Source of the DNA: Legionellaceae bacterium
GTDB taxonomy: Bacteria > Pseudomonadota > Gammaproteobacteria > Legionellales > Legionellaceae
Assembly (NCBI GenBank): GCA_030148065.1
Contig: JASBUC010000003.1
Coordinates: 29,218 to 93,217, forward strand
DNA: 64,000 nt
Direction: 5' to 3'
Shown here: positions 45,211 through 53,927 of the stretch, piece by piece
How the letters are laid out: each line of letters starts with the position of its first letter
Position numbering within the stretch: position 1 is the first letter of the stretch
The notes under the pieces: model-generated
Told to the model about the DNA's origin: nothing
Seen by the model: the letters and a program-made list of their open reading frames with translations, nothing else
Database searches by the model: none
Translations under genes and position numbers: made by a program

Positions 45211-46803
45211 TCAAAATGCGGTAGGCGAATTGGCATTCGAAGGCGTGGAATTATTCTTTAAAAATAAGTTTAATTTATCTGAATCACGGCTTAGAGCCTG
45301 GGCATTCACAGTTGCGCTGATGGATTGCTGTGTGTCTATCTTGCTTTCTAGAATTTTTCCTTGTGTGTACACAGCGTATTTCAATCTGCGAACAAACGAG
45401 CCCACTGGATTATAGGTTGTTGAATTTTGTTCACTGCTAACTTCTAGAAGCTTATTACGTAAAATCTCAAAGGTTTCTTGCTCGGATTTACCTTGTAGAG
45501 CGATTGCTAAGTTTTGCGCGGCAGTCTGATGATGGCGGTTCCCATGAAAAAATTTAGCACCGGTCTTAGCACTGTAGTCGTTAAAAAGTCCGGCAAGATC
45601 TGTCTCAAACGCGTTATAAGAGCGTGGAACCTTACCTGAGGTTGCATAAGTTCTTGCATCTTTTGGAATGTCAGGTAGTTCATACTTTTTTAGCAGGCGA
45701 GGTTGAATGATGGATATGCCAATTTGTTGAGGAAGATTTTCAACTTGATCTGGAAAATCATCTTCTGCCACACCCTTAATCAGTTCAAACATTCGTTGAG
45801 AGTGAGAGCTTAATGTAAGGGTTTCGATTGGAGGGGGGGCTTCATGCAGCGGGTGAACACTTTCAAACTGTGTAATTTCTTTATCATCGAACTCATCTAG
45901 AATGGCTCGATAGACGTCTTTGGCAAAAGTTGCTGAGGGTCCCCGGATAAAATCCTTATCCAACTGATAGGCCTTAACGGTTATCTCCTTAATTATTCGA
46001 TCAAATTCTTCACTATCACTTTTAATGTGCTGAATAACTTGATCTAGATATTGCCTCTTTTCACCCCATTCTAAATTGGACCAGTTCCCTGCATGTCTGG
46101 TTAACTCATCTTCAGTAAATAGTGATGAACTAGGTTCTTGTTCTTTGATGTGTTTGTGCAATAATCCACTCGGTGCTACATGCTCATTAACGGCAAGGTC
46201 GGTTGAGCGCCTCCTTGCTAACTCAGCAGCGCTATCGATTTCTGCCTTCATTTGCTCTATTAACTCTTCTGGATTTTCCTGTTGACCTTCACCCAAGTTA
46301 TCAATTTTATTTAAAAAAGTTTGTTTTGTTTCTTCTTCTAATAGTAGAGAGTAGGTATTTAAGTGGCTTTTACATGCCTCTTTTCCTTTTTCGAGGATGG
46401 CACTTCGGCCTTTAAATTCTAGTTGGCTAAACTCATCGAGCTCTTTAGAGATTAACTCATCCAAGGCCTCAACTAAGTCCTCTTCAGACAATTTAGTGAT
46501 ATTTTCTAAGAAGAATCGCCTTAAGCTCTCAAATACTGATAAAAGATTTTCTTTGCTGGCAATTTGATCTTGAGGCTTTCTTCTAAAATCACTGTCATCA
46601 TCCTCATATGTACTTAGCTCATCTATAAGGGTTTTAATCCTTGCTTTGCAATATTCTTGAGTTTCCGGACTTAGTTCAGACGTACTAATGATCTTTTTTA
46701 ACTGAATTAGACTGTTATCTATTTCATTTCTCTCGTTATTAGAATCTTCAGAGCTGGAGGTACGAGGGTCAGGGTTCGGCATAGAGCTTTCTGACGATGA
46801 CAT
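45211..46803 (-). CDS. Unknown acidic protein, candidate effector, 530 aa
   Basis: Unassigned. I chose ATG 46803 (MSSSESSMPNP); the open frame extends 12 codons further to a TTG. Residues 1-30 are Ser/Asn/Glu-rich and disordered; residues about 30-300 are helical and acidic. Residues about 400-490 contain KFFHGNRHHQTAAQNLAIAL, a His-rich helix region that resembles, by impression, short C-terminal modules of Legionella effectors of unknown function. No signal peptide or membrane segment. A T-rich promoter region with two TATACCCAA repeats lies upstream. Confidence 0.7.
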   Translation of the reverse strand: MSSSESSMPNPDPRTSSSEDSNNERNEIDNSLIQLKKIISTSELSPETQEYCKARIKTLIDELSTYEDDDSDFRRKPQDQIASKENLLSVFESLRRFFLENITKLSEEDLVEALDELISKELDEFSQLEFKGRSAILEKGKEACKSHLNTYSLLLEEETKQTFLNKIDNLGEGQQENPEELIEQMKAEIDSAAELARRRSTDLAVNEHVAPSGLLHKHIKEQEPSSSLFTEDELTRHAGNWSNLEWGEKRQYLDQVIQHIKSDSEEFDRIIKEITVKAYQLDKDFIRGPSATFAKDVYRAILDEFDDKEITQFESVHPLHEAPPPIETLTLSSHSQRMFELIKGVAEDDFPDQVENLPQQIGISIIQPRLLKKYELPDIPKDARTYATSGKVPRSYNAFETDLAGLFNDYSAKTGAKFFHGNRHHQTAAQNLAIALQGKSEQETFEILRNKLLEVSSEQNSTTYNPVGSFVRRLKYAVYTQGKILESKIDTQQSISATVNAQALSRDSDKLNLFLKNNSTPSNANSPTAF

Positions 46804-46830
46804 AGCGACATTATCCTGATAATTAAACAC

Positions 46831-46858
46831 TATACCCAATTATAGTACATATACCCAA
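46831..46858. repeat. Two direct TATACCCAA repeats upstream of the 530-aa gene
   Basis: TATACCCAA occurs at 46831-46839 and 46850-46858, 19 bp apart, immediately upstream of the minus-strand gene, with TATAAT (minus strand) between them. The same 9-mer ends the MITE-like elements at 39699 and 48691. They may be remnants of such an element or an operator. Confidence 0.45.
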
Positions 46859-47142
46859 GAAATTTGGAAAAGAGTGAATAGATCACTCTGGCGTGTTACT
46901 ACGCACAATTCCACTCATAAATGCAGTTCATGCAAATGCATACTCTTAACATCCCCCCAACACGCTCAGTTACTTCATTCCACTTTAATTCTAGGCTATG
47001 TGATGGCATCACATTCTTTAATCTAACCATACTCAAAGCGCAAACATGAGTATTCTTAGTATTGTTTAAGAAATAAAGCGCAGGAGACGGGAGGTCGACG
47101 AGCCATTCTGAAAAATAACTAAGCAATACTTCCAGTTATCAC
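46840..47142. other. Gene-poor interval with one doubtful 75-aa ORF
   Basis: About 300 bp between two minus-strand genes. The only ORF (46899-47126, minus) encodes MLSYFSEWLVDLPSPAL and ends in a Cys-rich MNCIYEWNCA; I see no ribosome site or family and do not call it a gene. The interval should contain the promoter of the 45211-46803 gene. I see no tRNA or clear terminator. Confidence 0.4.
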
Positions 47143-47607
47143 CTACTCCACTTCTATGCCGCGTTTAGCAAGCTTAAAGCGAAGCTCTTTCTTCGAAGCG
47201 CTCTCGACTGCCCAAAAACTTCCTTGAAGATCGGGATCTAGGGTGAATTTGGTCGCACGACAGACGTTTATTAGATCCTTGCATGGATAGAGTTGTTCAC
47301 TGCCGTCTTTCGAATCAATGCATTGAAAGCTCAAAGTTCTTTGCCCATTAAAAAGCAGAGCAGCACTGGTCTCGCTTAACAGCTGGCTGTCAAAACCTGC
47401 ATCAACACCAGAGCCATCGCTTTGATTAACCAGCCAAACATCGTTGTCACTGTTATTTTCAATGATGATAAGCGCTACTTGCTTTGCCTTTTCTAGCGTC
47501 AATAGTTCAGAAGTCTTTAGACTTCGGCAGTGAAACGGGTAGGTGCTTAGTGCTGATGTGCCTTGAGAAAGCAGAAGAAGACTAAGCACAAGTAGGCGTT
47601 TTATCAT
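47143..47607 (-). CDS. EnhB-like exported protein, paralogue
   Basis: A 154-aa protein with a signal peptide (residues 1-19, ending TSALS). Its mature part aligns with the EnhB-like protein at 23233: [19 protein letters not shown] against [24 protein letters not shown] against CKDHFKVC, and [15 protein letters not shown] against YWMAHSTSRSGAIKR. The start overlaps the folE stop (ATGATAAA region), so it is coupled to folE in an operon. Role unknown. Confidence 0.75.
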   Translation of the reverse strand: MIKRLLVLSLLLLSQGTSALSTYPFHCRSLKTSELLTLEKAKQVALIIIENNSDNDVWLVNQSDGSGVDAGFDSQLLSETSAALLFNGQRTLSFQCIDSKDGSEQLYPCKDLINVCRATKFTLDPDLQGSFWAVESASKKELRFKLAKRGIEVE

Positions 47608-48143
47608 TTTATTAGGCTTAAAAACTCAGCTCGGCATTCTGGCTCATTTCTAAAGCAGCCAAGCATGGCTGAGGTGCTCATGGTGGCGGCTTGCTTTTCA
47701 ACGCCTCGCATTTTCATGCAGAAGTGCTCTGCCTCCATGACCACCGCAACGCCTTCTGCTTGAACTAGCTCATTAAGAGTCTTGGCAATTTGTACGGTCA
47801 ATTGTTCTTGAATTTGCAGCCGTTTAGCAAAGTGGTCAACAATTCTTGCAACTTTAGAGAGGCCGATAACTTTGCCGGTTGGAATGTAGCCTACGTGGGC
47901 ACGGCCAGAAAAGGGCAGCAGGTGATGTTCACACAGTGAATAGAACTCAATGTCTTTCACAATGACCATCTCATCATTGTCACTTTCAAAGATGGCCTCA
48001 TTAACCAGCTCATCGAGGGGCTCGTGGTAACCGCGCGTTAAATGTTTAAACGAATTAGCCGCTCGCTCTGGTGTTTTCTGTAAGCCTTCTCGGTTAATGT
48101 CTTCACCAATGGCGGTTAAAATGGCTTCGAAATGTTCTTTCAT
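47604..48143 (-). CDS. folE: GTP cyclohydrolase I
   Basis: First enzyme of tetrahydrofolate (and queuosine) synthesis, 179 aa. Zinc and catalytic motifs [20 protein letters not shown] and [15 protein letters not shown] are present, with the C-terminal [18 protein letters not shown]. The length is normal for the short bacterial form. It lies in a minus-strand run HIT-folE-enhB-like. Confidence 0.97.
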   Translation of the reverse strand: MKEHFEAILTAIGEDINREGLQKTPERAANSFKHLTRGYHEPLDELVNEAIFESDNDEMVIVKDIEFYSLCEHHLLPFSGRAHVGYIPTGKVIGLSKVARIVDHFAKRLQIQEQLTVQIAKTLNELVQAEGVAVVMEAEHFCMKMRGVEKQAATMSTSAMLGCFRNEPECRAEFLSLIK

Positions 48144-48166
48144 AGTGGTTCCAATATAAGGGGTAA

Positions 48167-48511
48167 TTAGCCTGGTGGCCAGGTAAGTTTTCGTCCACCC
48201 AGTAAGTGTAAGTGAATGTGGTAGACTTCTTGCCCACCGTGTTGGTTAACGTTATAGACAAGTCGGTAGCCATCATCACTAATGCCTAAATTAGCAGCAA
48301 TTTTTTTAGCGCTTAGAATAATATTGCCTAGTACTTGGCAATCTTCCTCTGTGGCATCGTTAATGGTAGCAAGGTGCTTTTTAGGAATGATTAAAATATG
48401 AATCGGCGCTCTTGGGTTAATGTCTTCAAATGCCAACAGTTCATCCGTTTCATAAATCACTTTTGCTGGGATTTCTTTTCTGACTATTTTGCAAAATAAG
48501 CAATCGTCCAT
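48167..48511 (-). CDS. hinT: HIT-family nucleotide-binding hydrolase
   Basis: A 114-aa histidine triad protein. CLFCKIV opens the fold, with the catalytic triad [10 protein letters not shown] near the C-terminus. HinT proteins hydrolyse adenosine phosphoramidates and acyl-AMP. I chose ATG 48511 (MDDCLFCKI); a TTG four codons upstream is the edge of the open frame. The MITE-like element lies about 180 bp upstream. Confidence 0.93.
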   Translation of the reverse strand: MDDCLFCKIVRKEIPAKVIYETDELLAFEDINPRAPIHILIIPKKHLATINDATEEDCQVLGNIILSAKKIAANLGISDDGYRLVYNVNQHGGQEVYHIHLHLLGGRKLTWPPG

Positions 48512-48690
48512 TGTCTTTGCCAACTGGGTGTCTATGCGTCACATTATACCAAAAATTACAAACTCTTAAACCAAAGGAGGTATTAATCATTAAAGACTTC
48601 TGGCCGATTAGGGTAACGCCTATGCTGAATGTTGCACTTATTGAGTGGTTTTTGGTGAAACTCATGTATCCATAGAAACTAGTTTGGGGG

Positions 48691-49000
48691 TATATACCCA
48701 AATTAGTTCATTCTGTGAAGCTTTGACTTAATCAGAGCTTCAAGGTTTGTCCCTCTCTCAATCTCAATAGTGTAAACTATTCATCTATCGAGAGAAACAA
48801 ACCTTAAAGCTCTGCTGTTGCCAAAGTGATACTGAAAGTCAGTAAATATCGTACTTTTAGGCCCTATCTGAGCTTCGATAAAACGCTCTGGTTAGCACTT
48901 TATAACGCAGGCATGTTCATTACCTGTCAAGGCATAAAGCGCTAACCAGAGCGTTTTATCGAAGTTCAGACTTCGCAAAATGAACTAGTTTGGGTATATA
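48691..49000. mobile_element. 310-bp MITE-like element with 30-bp terminal inverted repeats and two internal hairpins
   Basis: The left end (48691-48720, from TATATACCCAAATTAGTTCA) and the reverse complement of the right end (48971-49000) match at 27 of 30 positions. Inside are two further inverted repeats: an imperfect one with arms from CAGAGCTT (48733) to AAGCTCTG (48814), and a perfect 24-bp one (48873-48896 with 48941-48964, CTTCGATAAAACGCTC... ). There is no ORF of note. The outer TA repeats suggest TA target duplication. A similar end appears head-to-head just left of it at 48679-48696. It lies directly before the sensor kinase gene. Confidence 0.8.
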
Positions 49001-49030
49001 ATAGTCTATTTTTCATAAGGATTTGAAGTG

Positions 49031-50848
49031 ATGCTGTCTCTTTTAAGTACGGAAGGCTTTATGCCTCACGGGATGTGTTTGCTGTGGAAGCCCCTTTATC
49101 TTTGGGGATTAGTTTTATCTAACGGACTAACCGCTCTGTCTTACTTTCTCATTCCCATGGTACTGGTTTTTATTGTGCTAAAGCGAAAAGACTTTAAATT
49201 CAATGGTCTTTTTTTGCTCTTTGGCGCCTTCATTGTTCTCTGTGGGTTTACTCATGTGATTGATATCATTACCTATTGGCACCCAATTTACCCAGTTCAA
49301 GTCATTGTTGAATCCTTAACGGGCCTTGTTTCTTTTCTAACCTTTATCAACTTATGTCTCTTAATACCCAAAATCCTCACCATTCTGACGCCAGAACAAA
49401 TCATAGCTAAAGAACGGCAACTGAATAAGGCTAAAACGCAGGCATCTGCCAAATCAATGTTCTTGTCTAATATGAGTCATGAGATCAGAACACCAATGAA
49501 TGCGATTATGGGATTTGCTGAAGTTTTAAGCGAGACTAGGCTAACAAACGAACAACAAGAGTATATTGATACCATCAAAAGTTCTTCAAAATCCCTATTA
49601 GCTATCATTGATGACATCTTAGATCTTGCTAAGCTTGAGGAAGGTAAGGTTACTATTGAAAACATTGAATTAGATCTCAATGGTTTAGTGCAAGAAGTGC
49701 TAAATGTATTTGATTTCAAGGCGAAGGAAAAAGGAATTAATCTCATTTTCGAAAAGCCGAATAGGCCACTTTTTTCATATCATGGTGATCCTGTTCGACT
49801 TAGACAAATTCTTATCAACCTAATTGGTAATGCTATCAAGTTCACCTCTGTCGGTTTTGTAAAGTTAAAGCTCTCTCTCCACCCAGAAAATAAATGTCTT
49901 AGGTTGCAAGTCTCCGACTCAGGCTGTGGGATCCCAAAAGAGAAAATTAATAAGATTTTTCAGCCCTTTACTCAAGCTGACGATTCAACCACTCGTCATT
50001 ACGGCGGCACTGGTTTAGGAACAACCATTTGTAAGAACCTTGTGAACTTAATGAATGGTAAAATTTGGCTAGAGAGTCAAGTTGATGTGGGTACTACAGT
50101 TTTTGTAGAACTGCCTATCTCATCAAATGACACGGTTCTCATTGATGATGAAATCCCCACACCTATTAAGTCTACTGACGGGCTCAAAGCTAATCTCACA
50201 GCACTTATCGTCGATGATGTCCCGCACAACTTAAAGCTTCTAGAAATCCAACTCAAAAAAACGAATTTCACCCCAATAAAGGCAGAGAACGGGCAAGAGG
50301 CGGTCGATATTTACACAAAAAACCCTGATATCAATCTAATTTTAATGGACATACAGATGCCTGTGATGGATGGGTTGCAAGCAATTCAACTCATTAGGGA
50401 ACTGGAAAAAAACTCAAGGTCTCATGTGCCAATCGTTGCCTTAAGTGCCAGTGTTATTGAGCATGAGCAACAAAGATGTGTTGATGCTGGAGCAGATCTA
50501 TTCATTGCTAAGCCTGTTAACTTTGATAAGTTAATTAAAGAAATCAAAAAAATCATACCTGATACAACATATCAACAAGCTCTAGAACTTGGCTTAAAGC
50601 CTTTATCAACTTTTGAAACCATCGTGTTAGATGAAGAGGCCTCAAAGGACGAACACATTGATTTCCATGGATCGTTAGACAAACTGGAAGAAAAGTTGCG
50701 TTCCAATCTTCTAGAGGACAGTCTTCGTTGTTTAAAAAGTCTTAAGTCAACACTTCCACAAGAGTGCTACAATAGGATTATGGCTGATTTAAGTAATTTT
50801 AACTTTAAGAGCGCATTACAAACACTAAAAACGCTTCAAAAAAAATAG
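49031..50848 (+). CDS. Hybrid histidine kinase with ethylene-receptor-like membrane domain
   Basis: Membrane sensor of 605 aa. Residues about 20-120 hold three helices with the ethylene-binding-domain signature: SYFLIP and FGAFIVLCGFTH, in which Cys71 and His75 match the copper ligands Cys65 and His69 of plant ETR1. The position of ETR1 Asp25 is Asn31 here. A short linker leads to HisKA (MSHEIRTPMNAIMG, His150), HATPase (GNAIKFTS, DSGCGIPKEK, GGTGLG) and a receiver domain with phospho-acceptor in LMDIQMPVMDG. The MITE-like element lies immediately upstream. The ligand is unknown. Operon partner: the HD-GYP regulator, 9 bp downstream. Confidence 0.9.
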   Translation: MLSLLSTEGFMPHGMCLLWKPLYLWGLVLSNGLTALSYFLIPMVLVFIVLKRKDFKFNGLFLLFGAFIVLCGFTHVIDIITYWHPIYPVQVIVESLTGLVSFLTFINLCLLIPKILTILTPEQIIAKERQLNKAKTQASAKSMFLSNMSHEIRTPMNAIMGFAEVLSETRLTNEQQEYIDTIKSSSKSLLAIIDDILDLAKLEEGKVTIENIELDLNGLVQEVLNVFDFKAKEKGINLIFEKPNRPLFSYHGDPVRLRQILINLIGNAIKFTSVGFVKLKLSLHPENKCLRLQVSDSGCGIPKEKINKIFQPFTQADDSTTRHYGGTGLGTTICKNLVNLMNGKIWLESQVDVGTTVFVELPISSNDTVLIDDEIPTPIKSTDGLKANLTALIVDDVPHNLKLLEIQLKKTNFTPIKAENGQEAVDIYTKNPDINLILMDIQMPVMDGLQAIQLIRELEKNSRSHVPIVALSASVIEHEQQRCVDAGADLFIAKPVNFDKLIKEIKKIIPDTTYQQALELGLKPLSTFETIVLDEEASKDEHIDFHGSLDKLEEKLRSNLLEDSLRCLKSLKSTLPQECYNRIMADLSNFNFKSALQTLKTLQKK

Positions 50849-50857
50849 AGGACGGGA

Positions 50858-51847
50858 ATGCCTTTTAAGAAAATTTTAGTAATTGATGACAAAGCTGAAA
50901 ATTTAAAGCTCATTAATTCAATCTTATCAGTGGACTACCGGGTTATGCTTTCTCTATCAGGCAAAGAAGGGATTGAACTGGCAATCCGAGAAAAGCCTTC
51001 TTTAATTCTTTTAGACATAATGATGCCTGAAATGAATGGATATGAAGTCTGTCGGATTTTAAAGAAAAATAAAGAGACAGAAAATATTCCAATCATTTTT
51101 GTTACCGCTATGACCGAAGAAGTTGACGAAAATAAGGGTTTTTCTGTCGGGTGTGTTGATTATATAACCAAGCCGATTTCAAGGGCCATACTCAAAGCAA
51201 GAGTGAAAAGTCACCTAGCTCTTGTGAAAGTAACAGAGCTTGAGAAAACCAATCGCGCTGCAATTTATATGCTAGGTGAAGCAGGTCATTATCATGATGA
51301 CTGCACTGGCAACCATATCTGGCGAATGTCAGAGTATTCTTATCTGATTGCAAAACAAATGAATTGCTCTCCAGAATTTTGTTATTACATTAAATATGCT
51401 GCAGCTATGCATGATACTGGAAAAATTGGGATCCCTGATTCGGTTTTAAAAAAAACTGGAAAACTGACTTCTGAAGAATGGGAGATAATGAAACAACATC
51501 CTCAGATTGGTTATGATATTCTAAGAAAAAATACGACACCATTATTTGCCATGGCGGCAGAAATTGCTTTATACCATCATGAAAAATGGGATGGATCTGG
51601 CTACCCTTATCAGCTTGAGAAAAATGAAATCCCTTTATCTGCAAGGATTGTGAGTGTTAGCGATGTGTTTGACGCCCTAACGACTGTGCGTCCTTATAAA
51701 AAAGCTTGGGATACCGAAAAGTCTATTGATGAAATAAAAACTTTATCAGGAAAACATTTTGATCCGAATGTAGTGCGTGCATTTATGATGGCTCTGCCAA
51801 AGATCCTTGAAGTGAAAAAACAATTAGAAGATAAATTCTCAAGTTAA
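50858..51847 (+). CDS. Response regulator with HD-GYP domain
   Basis: A 329-aa regulator: receiver domain (residues 1-120, phospho-acceptor in LLDIMMPEMNGYE, Lys in ITKPI) and an HD-GYP phosphodiesterase domain (HDTGKIGIPDSVLKK, HHEKWDGSGYP, VSVSDVFDALTT). The HD and GYP residues are intact, so c-di-GMP hydrolysis to GMP is likely. GGACGGGA precedes the ATG. It follows the hybrid kinase by 9 bp and would be its output partner. Confidence 0.93.
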   Translation: MPFKKILVIDDKAENLKLINSILSVDYRVMLSLSGKEGIELAIREKPSLILLDIMMPEMNGYEVCRILKKNKETENIPIIFVTAMTEEVDENKGFSVGCVDYITKPISRAILKARVKSHLALVKVTELEKTNRAAIYMLGEAGHYHDDCTGNHIWRMSEYSYLIAKQMNCSPEFCYYIKYAAAMHDTGKIGIPDSVLKKTGKLTSEEWEIMKQHPQIGYDILRKNTTPLFAMAAEIALYHHEKWDGSGYPYQLEKNEIPLSARIVSVSDVFDALTTVRPYKKAWDTEKSIDEIKTLSGKHFDPNVVRAFMMALPKILEVKKQLEDKFSS

Positions 51848-51956
51848 TAACTGAACAGTTGCTCTTGAACAGAAGATGAACAAAATTAGATCTTCATGTT
51901 GATCTTTGTGCCCTTGGAGGTTAATATCCGCCCATCTTGATCATCCTTTAAGAAAA

Positions 51957-52808
51957 ATGCCTTATATTATTGGTTTATTAAAGCTACTGCTCTCTACTTT
52001 TTCTGCGGTTGCCGCACTGGCAGGTTATGCCATTGCCGGCCTTGCCTACTTTTTCGGCTTCATACTCTTTGTTGCCATTTTTCGCAATATCATCGCACCA
52101 CTTTTAATGGAAGTAGTGTTACCAGCCATTCTCTATAGCACAATTGCATTACTGGTTTTAGTCGCCATTCCTACCGCAATCGTTGCAGGAGTGGCCTTCG
52201 TAACCGGGATGATTGCGGCGGCCATTATTAGTCATATTGCAACAGGAGTTTGGAACCTTGGTGTTGGCATTGCTAACTTTTTCTCTAAAAGCACACCTGC
52301 ACCCGATAAAGCTGACGCTCATTTTCAAGATGAACTTCAAGTAGGACACAGATCCCTACAAGGCCTAACTCGTTTGCACCCAGAGGCTCGACCGCCACTA
52401 CTCAATGCAGAAGAACTCACTCAAGTTGAAGAACAAGCAAAGAGCAACCCAGAACTTCAAGAAACGTTAGGTCAGTATAAGCAAATGCTTAACGTACTCG
52501 ATGAAGAAGAGTCATTTATGATGGTGCCTTATGAAAAGCCGGTCTTGCTGGTTAAAGAATACAAAGCAGGTTATAACACATGGAAGACGGAACCCTCATT
52601 TCTTTGGAAATGTGAATACGATGCGTTCAAAGACTATAGTAGAAACCCTTACACCAACGAAGCCTTAGCACAGCCGACTAAGCACAAAAACCTGCTCACT
52701 CGCTATTGTTTATTTGCGCCAAAACCATCCTCTGAGCGGGCTAAAAACTTAACTACTAATGAGTTTAATGAGTTACTGCTTGGTCTTCGTTCTCGTCTGC
52801 AACCATAG
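51957..52808 (+). CDS. Unknown membrane protein, 283 aa
   Basis: Residues 1-110 contain about three hydrophobic segments (LLKLLLSTFSAVAALAGYAI, AYFFGFILFVAIFRNIIAPL, TIALLVLVAIPTAIVAGVAF) and a Gly/Ala-rich helix; residues 120-283 are soluble, acidic at first, with a basic, aromatic second half (SFLWKCEYDAFKDYSRNPYT). I chose ATG 51957; the open frame begins 17 codons earlier at a GTG. No family recognised. The N-terminal membrane hairpins with a cytosolic tail resemble membrane-inserting effectors, by impression only. Confidence 0.65.
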   Translation: MPYIIGLLKLLLSTFSAVAALAGYAIAGLAYFFGFILFVAIFRNIIAPLLMEVVLPAILYSTIALLVLVAIPTAIVAGVAFVTGMIAAAIISHIATGVWNLGVGIANFFSKSTPAPDKADAHFQDELQVGHRSLQGLTRLHPEARPPLLNAEELTQVEEQAKSNPELQETLGQYKQMLNVLDEEESFMMVPYEKPVLLVKEYKAGYNTWKTEPSFLWKCEYDAFKDYSRNPYTNEALAQPTKHKNLLTRYCLFAPKPSSERAKNLTTNEFNELLLGLRSRLQP

Positions 52809-52827
52809 ACATACTAGGGAGATACAT

Positions 52828-52971
52828 GTGAATCCGAAGTTGGACTCAATGTTTCCTCCAAGCCCCTACTTCCCACGCTTTATGCCTGTGTCTAGTTTAT
52901 TTGATTTCTTGGATGCCGCGCATAAAGCGTGGCACGTTGGCATAGGTGCTGTCGCACCTTGTAACCATTAA
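52828..52971 (+). CDS. Possible 47-aa small protein
   Basis: A GTG start with AGGGAGA 7 bases upstream opens a frame MNPKLDSMFPPSP to IGAVAPCNH. It starts 20 bases after the preceding gene and ends 7 bases from the convergent L,D-transpeptidase gene. No family; moderate composition with many Pro and His. It could be chance. Confidence 0.3.
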   Translation: MNPKLDSMFPPSPYFPRFMPVSSLFDFLDAAHKAWHVGIGAVAPCNH

Positions 52972-52977
52972 CCATTC

Positions 52978-53709
52978 TTAAGTATAAATATACTGAGACT
53001 TATCAAACCACTCTTTATCAGGGTAGTAGGCAAAGACAACAGACCCATCTTTAATGTTGTTAATCAGAGGCTTGGCGACTTTGGTATCCACAGCGGGACA
53101 ACCCCAGCTACGACCTGCACGACCTTGATTGTTTATAAAACTTGGGCTCATGTACCAGGCTCCATGAATCACGATGCGTCTATCAAGAGCATGATCATTG
53201 ATGCCTTTTTCAACCCCTTGCAGATTTAAAGAATAGCCTTTGCCGCCAAAATAACTGTTTTTGGTGATAAAGGTTCCAAGACTTGAGGTCTTGCTTGAGT
53301 TTGTATTTGAAAAATGCTTGGCGTACGTGTCGCCTGAGTTTTTACCATGGGCTACGTAGGTATTGAAATCCAGTGAGCTGCTGTCTAAATCAAACACCCA
53401 CATACGTTGTTTGTTGGATGGTAGGCGAAAATCAATCACCGTTAAGTGATGGTTTTTTACTTGCCCTTTGGTTTCAGCCTTATGATAGGCCTCTAGGGCT
53501 AAATTTAAGACTTTTTGATCGAGTTTGGGGGCTTTATTATGCAGTGTTTCCACCAAACTTGCGTCACTTTTAGCCGTTTGTGAGTGAGTTTGGTCGGAGG
53601 AGGCATGAGAGTTCTTGGTTGTTTCGAGTGGAGATGAATGAAGAAAGGAAAAGGGAACGATGCAGGCAGATAATAATGACATGCTCAGTATTTTTTTTGA
53701 TAAAGACAT
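52978..53709 (-). CDS. Murein L,D-transpeptidase of the YkuD_2 type
   Basis: Exported 243-aa protein; the signal peptide covers about residues 1-26 (ILSMSLLSACIVPFSFLHSS). The catalytic part has HGAWYMSP with His, and SWGCPAVDTKVA with the nucleophilic Cys, the pattern of the YkuD_2 group rather than the EnhA-type SHGCVRM. It likely forms or trims peptidoglycan cross-links. The linker after the signal peptide is Ser/His/Thr-rich. A 215-bp divergent gap with putA holds the promoters. Confidence 0.88.
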   Translation of the reverse strand: MSLSKKILSMSLLSACIVPFSFLHSSPLETTKNSHASSDQTHSQTAKSDASLVETLHNKAPKLDQKVLNLALEAYHKAETKGQVKNHHLTVIDFRLPSNKQRMWVFDLDSSSLDFNTYVAHGKNSGDTYAKHFSNTNSSKTSSLGTFITKNSYFGGKGYSLNLQGVEKGINDHALDRRIVIHGAWYMSPSFINNQGRAGRSWGCPAVDTKVAKPLINNIKDGSVVFAYYPDKEWFDKSQYIYT

Positions 53710-53927
53710 AACTTCCTCTTTTTTGCTTGTCTCATTATGGTTGGCTTACATTGACTTGTTTAATAATCAATCACTTGCGTGAAGGAGTAAGTCAAAAAAG
53801 GCACAATTATAACCAAACAAGCCCATCATGACAATAATAAAGCCAGACAATATCAGTTTTTTTCTGGAAACACTGGACTGTTTGTGCAAAAATTAATCTT
53901 ATACGTTCTGATAAAATAAGGTCTGTG

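Noticed and set aside
46899..47126. 75-aa minus-strand ORF as a real gene
   Set aside because: No ribosome site, no recognisable domain, odd Cys/Trp-rich end; kept only as a note on the interval.
52759..52827. Upstream extension of the 47-aa ORF into the preceding gene
   Set aside because: It overlaps the 283-aa gene in another frame with no ribosome site; only the GTG at 52828 has one.
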